Shown here: positions 8,448-17,735 of the stretch, in pieces
Position numbering within the stretch: position 1 is the stretch's first letter
Layout: each line of letters begins with the position of its first letter
Notes under the pieces: model-generated
What the model was told of the DNA's origin: nothing
Seen by the model: only the letters and a program-made list of their open reading frames with translations
Databases searched by the model: none
Translations under genes and position numbers: made by a program
Assembly (NCBI GenBank): GCA_947581635.1
Contig: CANPVE010000008.1
Coordinates: 1-64,000 of the forward strand
Reading direction: 5' to 3'
DNA from: an uncultured Clostridia bacterium
GTDB taxonomy: Bacteria > Bacillota > Clostridia > Oscillospirales > Acutalibacteraceae
DNA: 64,000 nt

Positions 8448-9887
8448 TCAGCCTATTTTTTCAAGCCCTTTCCTTAATCTTCTTAAAGATTCTTCTCTTC
8501 CGAGAATTCCAAGCATCTCTACCGCGCCTCCCGGCGTGACTGTTCTTCCCGATGCGGCTATTCGCACCGGCCACATGAGCAGGCCGTTCTTGACTTCCAT
8601 ACTCTGTGCCATACCTATGAGACACTCATGGATTGTGTCCTGCTCCCAATTTGGCAGAGCTTCGAGCGCGGGAATCACTGCTTCGAGCATGGCTTTTGAG
8701 CTTTCAAGAGTGGACTTGGATTTTTTATTGACAAACAGATCGACCGGATAATCGTCCAGAGTGTCGATAAAGTCAATCTGCGCCCCGATTTCACCCAGCA
8801 CCTCTGTGCGCTGGTGCAGACACTTGGCGATAAGCCGTGTATCGGCGTTCTCGGATTTAACCGTCTGTCTAATGAACGGGAGCGCCGCCTCATGAAATTG
8901 CTCATCGCTCATAGCTCTGATGTATTCCGCGTTGAGCCAGCGCAGTTTTTCGGGGTCGAATATCGCGGGGGATTTAGAAATACCGCCAATGTCGAATACC
9001 TGTGTCATCTCGGCAAGAGTGAATTTTTCTTCCTCACCCTTTGGGCTCCAGCCCAGCAGCGCAATGTAATTCAGCACCGCCTCTGATATGTAGCCCTTGG
9101 CAATCAGATCTTGGTAACTCGCGTCCCCATTGCGTTTGGACAGCTTTGCGTGCTGATCCTTCATAACCGGAGAGCAGTGTACGTAAACGGGGCGTTCCCA
9201 TCCGAATGCGTCGTAAAGCAGATTGTATTTTGGCGTAGAGGAGAGGTATTCGTTGCCGCGCACCACATGGGTTATCCCCATAAGGTGGTCATCAATTACG
9301 TTGGCGAAATTGTAGGTTGGGTAGCCGTCGGACTTAATTAAAATCTGATCCTCAAGCTCCGAATTGTCTATCTCCACATAGCCGAACACCGCATCAGTAA
9401 ACGATGATGTCCCCTCGCGCGGCATTTTCTGACGGATTACATAAGGCTCACCATTTCTCACGCGCTCAAGAGCCTCGTCGAGCGGAATGTCGCGGCAGTG
9501 ACCATCGTATTTGGCGATTCCGCCCGCTTCTGTGTGAAGCGATTCAAGCCGTTCTTTGGTGCAGAAACAGCAATAGGCGTGACCTGATTGCAGCAACTTT
9601 TGGGCATACTCCATATATATTGTCTTGCGCTCTGACTGAATGTAGGGGCCGAAGTCTCCGCCCACGTCGGGACCTTCGTCCCAATTAAGACCGGTTTCTC
9701 TCAATGTGTCGTAGATTATGTCCATGGCGCCTTCCTTAAGGCGTTCGCGGTCGGTGTCCTCAATACGAAGTATAAAATCGCCACCATCCTTTTTGGCTAT
9801 CAGGTAGGAATACAGCGCCGTGCGGAGATTGCCAACGTGCATATATCCGGTGGGTGACGGGGCAAAACGTGTTCTGATTTTTGCCAT
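8448..9887 (-). CDS. gltX: Glutamyl-tRNA synthetase
   Basis: Class I synthetase, 479 residues, close to the usual bacterial length. HIGH-type motif [15 protein letters not shown] (residues 9-23), [10 protein letters not shown] after it, and KMSKS-type motif AKLSKRNGD in the middle; an all-helical anticodon-binding domain forms the C-terminal third. It also provides Glu-tRNA for tetrapyrrole synthesis. The ATG start has a weak AAAGGATAG ribosome site. A clear promoter lies just upstream and the gene reads into glnS. Confidence 0.97.
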   Translation of the reverse strand: MAKIRTRFAPSPTGYMHVGNLRTALYSYLIAKKDGGDFILRIEDTDRERLKEGAMDIIYDTLRETGLNWDEGPDVGGDFGPYIQSERKTIYMEYAQKLLQSGHAYCCFCTKERLESLHTEAGGIAKYDGHCRDIPLDEALERVRNGEPYVIRQKMPREGTSSFTDAVFGYVEIDNSELEDQILIKSDGYPTYNFANVIDDHLMGITHVVRGNEYLSSTPKYNLLYDAFGWERPVYVHCSPVMKDQHAKLSKRNGDASYQDLIAKGYISEAVLNYIALLGWSPKGEEEKFTLAEMTQVFDIGGISKSPAIFDPEKLRWLNAEYIRAMSDEQFHEAALPFIRQTVKSENADTRLIAKCLHQRTEVLGEIGAQIDFIDTLDDYPVDLFVNKKSKSTLESSKAMLEAVIPALEALPNWEQDTIHECLIGMAQSMEVKNGLLMWPVRIAASGRTVTPGGAVEMLGILGREESLRRLRKGLEKIG

Positions 9888-9935
9888 TTTAACTATCCTT
9901 TCGTTTGTGATATCATAGTATAATACAATATCATA

Positions 9936-9964
9936 ATTTTACCCCCTTGTGATTGTAATGTCAA
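9936..9964 (-). promoter_or_regulatory. Promoter of gltX-glnS
   Basis: Reading the minus strand: TTGACA (9959-9964), a 17-base spacer, TAAAAT (9936-9941), about 40 bases before the gltX ATG. The rest of the 236-base divergent gap is AT-rich and holds only a weak candidate for the GH3 gene (TTGTAA near 10050). Confidence 0.75.
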
Positions 9965-10123
9965 TGAAATTTCAGTTGTGTTTTTTACAGAAAAAAATTC
10001 AATAATCATTAAAAAAACATACATATCGTAAATATTAATATAAATCCCTTGTAATTTATGCGGCAAATATGTTAATATTATAAAAAAGTTGGTTTCACCA
10101 ATATTTTACAGAGGTGAATTGCA

Positions 10124-12427
10124 TTGAGTTATTCTGAAATTCATCAAGATAAAAGTCTCAACGAGAGTTTAAAAATATGCGTCGGCAGCGGGGGAGAGTC
10201 CCCGTTTAAGTGTACCGACGGAAGCCTGGGGTTTGCGCAGATCGATGCCGGCGACTCCGAAGTTTCGGACGGGGTGTGTATGCCATCACCTTGCGCGCTT
10301 GGCTGTTCGTTTGACAGGAAACTCTTGTACAAGGTTGGAAGAGCCGTGGGAAGCATGGCGGCAGACGAAGGATTCAATGCCTTGATTTCGCCCGACGTAG
10401 GCGTGGTCCGCAGTCCTCTTTACGGCGGACTCTCCGACAGATTCGGTGAGGACCCGTATTTGTGCGGCGCTCTCGGTGTTGAGTGGGTCAAAGGCGCGCA
10501 GTCGGCAGGTGTTGCAGCTGTGCTGAGCAATTTTGCAGGAGGCACTCAGTCAAACGGAAAATTCACCTGTGACAATGTCATAGACCGGCGCGCGCTCAAT
10601 GAGATTTATCTGCGTCCGTTTGAAATGACGATCAAGATGGCAAAGCCGCGTGCAGTGTATTGCGGTCTGAATAAAATTAATGGTTTGTATAACGGTGAGA
10701 ATCCTGTGCTTCTCACCGAGATTCTTCGCCGCAAATGGAAGTTTGAGGGCGCGGTGCTTGCGGATATGCGGCTTTTGGACCCGTATGAAGCGATGGCGAG
10801 TGGGGTTGATATGTCATACCCAAGAGGCGATGCATACATTCGCCGCCAAATAAAAAACGCAGTTGAAAGAGGGGATTTTCCACTGCATTACCCTGAAAAA
10901 TGCGCCGACAGGGTTCGTGAATTGACTGGCTTTTTGAATGAGGACGGAGACGAGACTCTGCTTCGGGACGAGTGCCGCGCCATATCCCGCGAGGCTGCGG
11001 AGCGGAGCGCCGTGCTGCTGAAAAATCACAGACATACGTTGCCGCTGCCGCTGAGCAGTTCCATTGCCTTGATAGGTCGGCAGGCGAAGTTTCCGCGAAT
11101 CCAGCGCGGTGGTGTAAACGCGCTGAGGATAGATGGCGTTGAGAATATGCTCAACGTCTTTGACGAAAATCAGATAAGGTACAAATATTGCGAGGGTTTT
11201 GACGAACATTCCAAGACAAATGAAACCCTGCTTTCCGAGGCGGTAAAATGTGCTTCCAAATCTGAATTTGCCGTGGTATTTGTCGGATTTGACGATGATT
11301 ACGACAACAACAGCGAGGATCGCTTTACAAACCGTCTGCCAAAGGCGCAGACAAAATTGATAAACGCTGTTGCTCGTGCCAATCCCAACACCGTGGTTGT
11401 TGTCAACGGCAGCGCCCTTCCAAAGATGAATTGGATAGGCAGGGTTCAATCGGTGCTTTATATGCCGCTGGGGGGCAGCGAGGTGTGTGCGGCGCTGTTC
11501 AATCTTCTTTTTGGATATTCCAATCCGTGCGGAAGGCTGTCGGTGAGCTATTCTTTGAATGAAGCGGATATGCCGTGCGGAGATACTTTTGGCAGATACC
11601 AGAGTGTTTCTGAGCACAGAGAGAGCATATATGTGGGCTATCGCTATTTTAACAAGGCGAATATCTACGCGGCGTTTCCATTCGGCTACGGGCTGAGCTA
11701 CACGGAATTTCAGTATTCCAAAATGAGGGCAAGCAGATGTTCGGACGGTTGGAAGATAACCCTTGAGGTCAAAAATGTCGGCAAGCGCGACGGAGCCGAG
11801 GTGGTGCAGATCTATGTTGAAGCACCAAAGACGGATAAGTTCCGCCCTGTGCGGGAGCTTAAGCAGTTCGATAAGGTTTATCTGGCCAAGGGTGAAAAGC
11901 GCATTGTCACGATAATTTTGTCTGATGATGCGTTTTCACGCTATAACCCCGAGACCGGAGATTTCGTCACGGTTTCGGGAAGATACAGAGTGTGCGCGGC
12001 GGCTTCGTCGAGTGACATTCGGACGGAGGTTTGGATATCGCTCAGCGGTCAGTCCGCGCCGGCATACGATATCCCGAATTGGTACATAAGACCTGCGGGC
12101 AGACCCAATGAGAGCGATTTCCGACAGCTTTTCGGAGAAGATCTGAATTACCTTTCGTTGCACAACGCGGAAAAATATTCTGTAAGCTGCACGCTCAGTC
12201 AGCTCAGTACGATAGGGATATTCAAGTTTGCGGTTAAATGCATAAGAGAAATTGCGGATTGGATCATCAAGCCGCCAAGTCGCCGGGTACCCGAATATGC
12301 CGAACGGCTTGATTTCATACTCAATATGCCGGTAGACAGACTTTGCGGAGTTTGCCGCGGGTTCTATCCTATGAGGCTTACGCGGCTCGCAATAAAAATT
12401 GCCAATCGACGCGGAGGTAAATTATAG
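10124..12427 (+). CDS. Glycoside hydrolase family 3 protein (beta-glucosidase-like)
   Basis: 767 residues without a signal peptide, so probably cytoplasmic. Order: (beta/alpha)8 domain with the nucleophile region GAVLADMRLLDPYEAMASGVDM, where Asp of LAD aligns with the catalytic Asp of the SDW motif. Then an alpha/beta sandwich (NTVVVVNGSALPKMN; LPLGGSEVCAALFN-type stretch). Then a fibronectin-III-like domain (TLEVKNVGKRDGAEVVQIYVEAPK), and about 110 further C-terminal residues of unknown role. The acid/base residue cannot be assigned by eye. Start TTG 10124, 7 bases after GAGGTG (10111-10116). It removes terminal beta-linked sugars in related enzymes; specificity is unknown. Confidence 0.9.
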   Translation: MSYSEIHQDKSLNESLKICVGSGGESPFKCTDGSLGFAQIDAGDSEVSDGVCMPSPCALGCSFDRKLLYKVGRAVGSMAADEGFNALISPDVGVVRSPLYGGLSDRFGEDPYLCGALGVEWVKGAQSAGVAAVLSNFAGGTQSNGKFTCDNVIDRRALNEIYLRPFEMTIKMAKPRAVYCGLNKINGLYNGENPVLLTEILRRKWKFEGAVLADMRLLDPYEAMASGVDMSYPRGDAYIRRQIKNAVERGDFPLHYPEKCADRVRELTGFLNEDGDETLLRDECRAISREAAERSAVLLKNHRHTLPLPLSSSIALIGRQAKFPRIQRGGVNALRIDGVENMLNVFDENQIRYKYCEGFDEHSKTNETLLSEAVKCASKSEFAVVFVGFDDDYDNNSEDRFTNRLPKAQTKLINAVARANPNTVVVVNGSALPKMNWIGRVQSVLYMPLGGSEVCAALFNLLFGYSNPCGRLSVSYSLNEADMPCGDTFGRYQSVSEHRESIYVGYRYFNKANIYAAFPFGYGLSYTEFQYSKMRASRCSDGWKITLEVKNVGKRDGAEVVQIYVEAPKTDKFRPVRELKQFDKVYLAKGEKRIVTIILSDDAFSRYNPETGDFVTVSGRYRVCAAASSSDIRTEVWISLSGQSAPAYDIPNWYIRPAGRPNESDFRQLFGEDLNYLSLHNAEKYSVSCTLSQLSTIGIFKFAVKCIREIADWIIKPPSRRVPEYAERLDFILNMPVDRLCGVCRGFYPMRLTRLAIKIANRRGGKL

Positions 12428-12949
12428 TTGATAATTAACAATGTGAAAAAAGATCAGCACAGCAGCGCTCTTACCGCAAAAATGCACTCCGAGCTTTTCG
12501 GTTGTGAAATTGATGTGGTCTTGTACGGTAAAGGCGATAACAACGATGAATTTATGGCATATGCCGAGAGATGTGCGAAATATTTTAACGATATGCCCAA
12601 TAGCCTCGTTGAATGTTTAAAAGAGTATTCACTGAGATATTACAACGATATGAAGCGGTATTGTGATGAGGATAGTCCCGATTTTCCTTTTGGCGTCAAC
12701 AGACAAAATATTTGGGATTATGCGCAGGCGAGGTGTCTTATTGTAGAGGCGCCCAAAGATGCGGAAAAGATTGCGTTCGGAGTAGAACTGGGTTGTCGAT
12801 GGGAACCAGAGCACGGAATGGAATGGACGATAAATGATGGCAGAATACTGTATGTCGGGGATTACATCGGCGTAAGCCCGTGGTACGACGAGCGGGTTTA
12901 CGAAAAGGAATGTATGAGCTATGTGCAGGAGGGTTTCACGATAGGCTAA
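12428..12949 (+). CDS. Hypothetical protein with DUF6985-like ending
   Basis: 173 residues, unrecognised by strong motifs. The C-terminal half (FGVELGCRWEPEHGMEW, then GRILYVGDYIG) resembles small 'DUF6985-like' domains found in many Firmicutes; this is a weak by-eye match. The TTG start abuts the stop codon of the GH3 gene directly (no gap), and GGAGG (12413-12417) lies 10 bases upstream inside the GH3 coding end, so translation is probably coupled. No signal peptide or membrane span. Confidence 0.7.
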   Translation: MIINNVKKDQHSSALTAKMHSELFGCEIDVVLYGKGDNNDEFMAYAERCAKYFNDMPNSLVECLKEYSLRYYNDMKRYCDEDSPDFPFGVNRQNIWDYAQARCLIVEAPKDAEKIAFGVELGCRWEPEHGMEWTINDGRILYVGDYIGVSPWYDERVYEKECMSYVQEGFTIG

Positions 12950-12980
12950 CAGGGCTTCTGAATGAGGGAGGAATTTATCA

Positions 12981-13427
12981 GTGGCGAGGACAGAAACCGT
13001 TGTGCTCACCAATATGTGTATGGTGTACGACCACGATGGAAATATATTGGTTGAAAACAGGATCGACGAGCACTGGGGCGGGATCGCCTTTCCCGGCGGT
13101 CATGTGGAGAAAGGTGAGCCGTTTGTGGATTCGGTGATACGGGAGGTTTACGAAGAAACCGGTCTTACCATACGGTCGCCGAAACTGTGCGGACTGGCGC
13201 AGTTCACGCATTATGAGGGCTGGCGTTATATTGTTATTTTCTTCAAAACCGACCAATTCAGCGGCGAGATACGTTCATCTGACGAGGGGGAAGTGTTCTG
13301 GGTAAAGCGCAGCGAATTGTGCAATTACAAGACTGTACCCGACTTTGAGCAGATAATTGATTTTTTTGATAACGACAGTTTGAACGAATTTTTCTATGAC
13401 GGCGAATTCAACTTGAGTTTGCTTTGA
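12981..13427 (+). CDS. Nudix hydrolase
   Basis: 148 residues with a canonical Nudix box, GX5EX7REVYEETGL (GGHVEKGEPFVDSVIREVYE...), which coordinates Mg2+ for cleavage of nucleoside diphosphates linked to another moiety. Resemblance to MutT/8-oxo-dGTP pyrophosphatase-type proteins is general only; the substrate is unknown. GTG start, 9 bases after GGGAGG. Third gene of a tightly packed set starting with the GH3 gene (31-base gap upstream, 10 bases downstream). Confidence 0.92.
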   Translation: MARTETVVLTNMCMVYDHDGNILVENRIDEHWGGIAFPGGHVEKGEPFVDSVIREVYEETGLTIRSPKLCGLAQFTHYEGWRYIVIFFKTDQFSGEIRSSDEGEVFWVKRSELCNYKTVPDFEQIIDFFDNDSLNEFFYDGEFNLSLL

Positions 13428-13437
13428 GAGGTGTGCG

Positions 13438-13959
13438 GTGGAACAGAATACATATACTCAAATAATACGCGACCAAACCGAACGCGCGTTGTGGGAGGTC
13501 GGAAATGTAATCGACTGTGTTCCCGATGATATGTGGGAGAGGCAGTATTGCGATATGCCGCTTTGGAAGCATATTTATCATATGCTTCATTCGCTTGACT
13601 TGTGGTACATTAACCCAAACGACCCGAATTATGTTGAACCGTGGTTTCACATTCCAAATTTAAATAATCTCGATGTGGCGACAGACGGAAATTTAACTCG
13701 TGAACAGATCGATTGTTACTTTGACAAAATCAAGGGAAAGCTGTCAGATTATCTTGATGGCTTGGAGGACGCCGAGCTTCTGCAATATCCCGAAGAGTGT
13801 CAATATACAAAATTCACGCTTATAATGGCTCAGTTCAGGCATCTTCACAGCCATATGGGTATGCTGATGGGATTCATAATAGAGGCGACGGGACAATGGC
13901 CTGCCGTGCTGGGACTTACCAAACCCATTCCGAGCGGACTTTACAACAAGTTTTGCTGA
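13438..13959 (+). CDS. DinB-like four-helix-bundle protein
   Basis: 173 residues with the histidine pattern of the DinB/YfiT superfamily: KHIYHMLHS near residue 45 and HLHSHMGM near residue 138, which form a metal-binding triad in characterised members. Such proteins include metal-dependent thiol transferases and damage-inducible proteins of unknown role. The GTG start stands a few bases after GAGAGGTG, 10 bases past the Nudix stop. A terminator follows about 130 bases downstream. Confidence 0.82.
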   Translation: MEQNTYTQIIRDQTERALWEVGNVIDCVPDDMWERQYCDMPLWKHIYHMLHSLDLWYINPNDPNYVEPWFHIPNLNNLDVATDGNLTREQIDCYFDKIKGKLSDYLDGLEDAELLQYPEECQYTKFTLIMAQFRHLHSHMGMLMGFIIEATGQWPAVLGLTKPIPSGLYNKFC

Positions 13960-14089
13960 TTACGGTGGGTGAACAATGATGACTCCACCGTGCGTCCGCC
14001 GCCGCGCTGAACCTGTCCGACTATTTGTCTGGATTGCTACAGATTCTTATGCTGTGGGGACACAGCGGCAAATAAAGCCGAATGAAATG

Positions 14090-14135
14090 AAAAATCCGAT
14101 GAACCGAAGAAAATTCGTGTCCGTCGGATTTTTTG
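14090..14135 (+). terminator. Terminator of the GH3-Nudix-DinB unit
   Basis: AAAATCCGATG (14091-14101) pairs with CGTCGGATTTT with one wobble, with an inner CGAA...TTCG stem and a T-run. The remaining 275-base gap to the convergent DUF389 gene holds no convincing gene. Confidence 0.8.
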
Positions 14136-14234
14136 TTGCCATGTTTTATGAGAAGCGGCGCTGCAAAAGTCTGCGGTGTCTTTGTTTTCAGTAATGGGGA
14201 TGGGGGACAGGCTCAGGTAAATTGACGTTGCCTC

Positions 14235-15563
14235 CTAGTCGATCAGAAGCTGTATATTTTCTACACCGCTTTCTGCTTTGACGAAATTAGATATCGTCTT
14301 TTTCTCCTCTTCGGTAAGAGCCTTGGAAGTATGAGCGAGCAGAAGAATATAGTTTCCGTCCTTGCCTGAGATCAAACCGCATCTCACGTCCGTGAGCTTT
14401 GTAAATACAGCGGCTGCTTTTTCAGCTATCAACGAGGTGTCAACCTGTCCTTCCAGCTTTTCAGACAACGCGGCGCTGTTAGCTTTTTCATTTTTGAGCT
14501 GCTCCTGCAACTGGTGAATCGTATTTTCCTGAACGGCAATGGTCACCTTGTCGCTGTCTCCGTCCTCAAGCTGTCTGTTTTGCATGACATGGAGTGTATA
14601 ATTCTGCAAGTTATAATCTGCCAGTTTGCCCTCAAGCTCTGAGATTCTCGCGTCCGAAAGTTCGACGCCGACGAGTGAAACCGATATTTTACGCTCGATA
14701 TTATCTACGCGGCTGCCTACAAGCTGTGTATCGGCAAACACAAATTCAGATGCCAGGTAGTTTGATATATTTGTGTCCAAAACGGATTTGTAAACAGTAA
14801 GCGCACCGGAAAGAATGCTGGGGACCACGGTTATGACAATCAAAGCAGTGATAATTCGGTTGACCCTTTGCTGCTTTTTGGCGTCAAGCTGATGTATGAC
14901 CGGTACTCCCAGCAGCTTGGTCACGATGAAAGCGGAAAGCGCGATAAAGAGTGTATTTATGATGAAGAGGTAGAGCGCTCCGAAAATGAATGATGCCTGT
15001 TTGGTGGCGATCCCGTAGCCTACTGTGCATAGCGGAGGCATGAGCGCAGTGGCAATGGCCACGCCGGGAATGACATTGCTTGACTTCTGCCGCGTGTTTC
15101 CGATGCTGCCCGCAATGCCGCCGAATAATGCAATCAGTACGTCCCAAAGGGTCGGGCTGGTGCGCGCTATCATCTCGCTGGTCGCCGTTGTAAGGGGAGA
15201 AAGTGTGAAATAGACTGTCGAAGCAATAAGGCTGATGGCTACCTGTGTAGCGAAGCGCGTTGCCGCGTGCTTGAGCATAGACAGATCGTGTATACCAAGG
15301 GAATAACCTATAGTTAAAATACCGCTCATAAGCGGTGATATCAGCATTGCGCCTATTATGACGGCGGTGGAATTGACATTAAGTCCGATAGATGCGATCA
15401 ATATGGCAAGCATCAGTATCCACATATTGGCGCCGTGAATAACTGTGTTTTCTTCCATCATGTCATGCAGCTCATCGTAACTGAGCATATTGCTCCGTAT
15501 ATCAAGAAGATTGCTAAAGTATTCCTTTACACTCTGTCGTGCATTTTTTGATTGATTGTCCAT
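14235..15563 (-). CDS. DUF389 family membrane protein
   Basis: 442 residues. A short cytoplasmic N-terminus is followed by six to seven hydrophobic spans, including the family signature STAVIIGAMLISPLMSGI and a glycine-rich GIAGSIGN segment with ATALMPPLCTVGYG. About 170 hydrophilic residues with coiled-coil character (IHQLQEQLKNEKANSAALSEK) form the C-terminus. The function of the family is not established; it is widespread and often annotated as a hydrophobic-domain or putative transporter protein. The ATG start has GGA-type ribosome site. It lies 74 bases downstream of the GDPD gene on the same strand. Confidence 0.88.
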   Translation of the reverse strand: MDNQSKNARQSVKEYFSNLLDIRSNMLSYDELHDMMEENTVIHGANMWILMLAILIASIGLNVNSTAVIIGAMLISPLMSGILTIGYSLGIHDLSMLKHAATRFATQVAISLIASTVYFTLSPLTTATSEMIARTSPTLWDVLIALFGGIAGSIGNTRQKSSNVIPGVAIATALMPPLCTVGYGIATKQASFIFGALYLFIINTLFIALSAFIVTKLLGVPVIHQLDAKKQQRVNRIITALIVITVVPSILSGALTVYKSVLDTNISNYLASEFVFADTQLVGSRVDNIERKISVSLVGVELSDARISELEGKLADYNLQNYTLHVMQNRQLEDGDSDKVTIAVQENTIHQLQEQLKNEKANSAALSEKLEGQVDTSLIAEKAAAVFTKLTDVRCGLISGKDGNYILLLAHTSKALTEEEKKTISNFVKAESGVENIQLLID

Positions 15564-15637
15564 ATTTTTTGATCCTTAAAATTTCCTGGCGATTCTTTCT
15601 AGATAAACCCTGAACCAAGTGTGGCTGTAAAATTTTA

Positions 15638-17452
15638 TTATTGAATCAATTTCATGTATTCAGCCAACAGATTGCTGTACCTGCTCTCATAAATGCACTG
15701 TTTCGCAAGCTCAATATTATCCGTGATGATATTATCTACATTCAGTTCGATCATTCTCGTGATGCTGTCCTTTGTGTTGACCGTCCACACATACAATTGC
15801 TTTCCCTCGTTATGTACCTGCGAGACCATGGATCTCGTCGCGTTGGTTGCCTCGACGCTGAAATGATCGGCTGCGGTAAGCTGGTTGATGTCCCCGTAAG
15901 CAACGCTCATCACATAGACCGTAGTTATTGAATCGTCGTATGCTTTCACGTTTTTCAAAACCTCGTAGATCTGAGATGTGATAACGCACGAATCCTCAAA
16001 ATTCGCGTTTCGTATCTCATCAACAACGCATTTTTCAAAATCAGTCTCATGTCCTGTGGGTTTTAGTTCAATATTCAGCTTCATGCCGTTCGATTTTGCG
16101 AAGTCAATCACATCGGAGAGGAGCGGAATCTTCTCTCCCGCAAAATCATCGCTGAAAAAGCTTCCTGCGTCAAGCCTTGCGATTTCAGCATACGTCATTT
16201 CCCATGTGTTGGCATCCACGCCCGTTGTCCTCTTGAGATTGGTGTCATGAATGACAAAAATCCGGTTGTCTTTGCTCTGCTGTACGTCCAGCTCGATCCA
16301 ATCGGCTCCCATATTTTTCGCACCCGCGAAAGCTGCCATCGTATTCTCAGGGTAAAACGCGGAGGCGCCGCGATGGGCAGTTACTTCCATGGTGCGCAGA
16401 AACTCGATTTCAGGATTGATCCTGCCGGTGGAGAGCAGGAAACCTAATGTAAGACTTACGGCGGCGACAGCACAGGCAGCAACGATACTGATTCCTTTTG
16501 ATAACGCCTTAAGGCGCGGGTTTTTCTCCGTTTTTGGCGCTTCGGTATGGATAATTTCTTCTCCCACCTCCGCTTTTCTTCTGTAGTAGAAGATGCCGAC
16601 ACAGCCATAGCCAAACGGGACTGACAGGGCGGCGATGACAGCCAAGACAAGTACGATTGTCAGCCAGACCGCAGTGGAGCCGATCCACTTCAAAAGGAAT
16701 ATATTTGAAAACAGCTTGCCGACAAGGCCTGCAAGCGTGATTGCCGCCAAGAGCAAAACAATGTAGATAAGCGCAAAGGCAAGCTGCATCACAACGAGCT
16801 GGGAAAAATCACGAAAGCGTCTTCCTTTGCCAAGAGCAACGCTTTTTTTTCGGGCGTCACCAAAATTACACCCTTCCAACGTAAAGTAAAAGAAGGCGTA
16901 AATCCATCGGACGGAAATCAGGGTCAAAATTATTACTGCGACGGCAAACAACATAGACAAAACATTATTTGCTTTTATGTAGTCAAGAATGAATTCGGGT
17001 ATGGAAACAGTGGTGAGGAATCCGGAGGCAAGCCCGATGTTTACAAACGGCAGGAGCAAAAGCACAACAGGCACAAGCAGCACGTTTTTGGGCTGCAATA
17101 TCCTGACAGAGTTTTTTACTGAGAACTGCACTATTTGCCCCAGAGTGACGCGTTTTTTCTGCATGGATTGATCCAGTGCGAAAACAACGGCGCTGATGTC
17201 AATCATCGCGTAGATTGCGGCAAGGATCACAATAATAGCAAGCGCCAGAAGCGTCACAGGCTTTAGGGCGAACGATATGATATTTTCAAGCGTCAGATAC
17301 GAATACCCCGTCAACCTCATCGTCAGATTAAACATACCCAGCAGGAGCGGTACAAACAAGCTGACAGATATCAGTTTGTACAGGATCTCAAATCCTACCA
17401 GCGATTTGCAGTTAAACAATACAAGCCTTGCGGCTTTTTTTATTTTTTTCAT
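15638..17452 (-). CDS. Membrane-anchored glycerophosphodiester phosphodiesterase
   Basis: 604 residues in two parts. About 330 N-terminal residues contain seven or eight hydrophobic spans (GPDPase_memb-type domain). The C-terminal GDPD catalytic domain has HRGASAFYPENTMAAF, ELDVQQSKD with IFVIHD, and LNIELKP, which carry the catalytic histidines and metal-binding acids. It hydrolyses glycerophosphodiesters to glycerol-3-phosphate plus an alcohol, probably on the outer face of the membrane (lipid or teichoic-acid turnover, inference). The ATG start follows GGAGGATTCGG. Confidence 0.94.
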   Translation of the reverse strand: MKKIKKAARLVLFNCKSLVGFEILYKLISVSLFVPLLLGMFNLTMRLTGYSYLTLENIISFALKPVTLLALAIIVILAAIYAMIDISAVVFALDQSMQKKRVTLGQIVQFSVKNSVRILQPKNVLLVPVVLLLLPFVNIGLASGFLTTVSIPEFILDYIKANNVLSMLFAVAVIILTLISVRWIYAFFYFTLEGCNFGDARKKSVALGKGRRFRDFSQLVVMQLAFALIYIVLLLAAITLAGLVGKLFSNIFLLKWIGSTAVWLTIVLVLAVIAALSVPFGYGCVGIFYYRRKAEVGEEIIHTEAPKTEKNPRLKALSKGISIVAACAVAAVSLTLGFLLSTGRINPEIEFLRTMEVTAHRGASAFYPENTMAAFAGAKNMGADWIELDVQQSKDNRIFVIHDTNLKRTTGVDANTWEMTYAEIARLDAGSFFSDDFAGEKIPLLSDVIDFAKSNGMKLNIELKPTGHETDFEKCVVDEIRNANFEDSCVITSQIYEVLKNVKAYDDSITTVYVMSVAYGDINQLTAADHFSVEATNATRSMVSQVHNEGKQLYVWTVNTKDSITRMIELNVDNIITDNIELAKQCIYESRYSNLLAEYMKLIQ

Positions 17453-17642
17453 CCGAATCCTCCTGTTTTCATACTATACCAGTCTTTGGATATTTTATTA
17501 TAAATCTTGCATCATGCCTTTCAAAATCTCTTGGAGACGCCGTACGGGCGTCTATCATAAAACGCCGAAAAAATGACCGATAAAGCCCTATTTTTTCATT
17601 TATATTGAAAATTATCACAATAGTTGCTGACAGAACTCTCAG

Positions 17643-17673
17643 TAAAAGAGCAGGCTGTCACATCAACCTGCCC
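17643..17673 (-). terminator. Terminator after cdaA-cdaR
   Basis: On the minus strand, GGGCAGG (17667-17673) pairs with CCTGCTC (17648-17654), one G-U pair, followed by TTTT. A second small hairpin (AGACGCC/GGCGTCT, 17535-17553) lies nearer the GDPD gene. The 283-base gap holds no other gene-like sequence. Confidence 0.65.
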
Positions 17674-17735
17674 TGACTTTGATTTATTTCTGTATTTTTA
17701 TAAAAGGCCATAAATCATTTGTTAAATGAAAATTA

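Noticed and set aside
7622..8539. 305-codon open frame antisense to glnS
   Set aside because: Same cause; the minus-strand glnS is certain.
13976..14194. 72-codon open frame after the DinB-like gene
   Set aside because: It spans the terminator hairpin and has no recognisable features.
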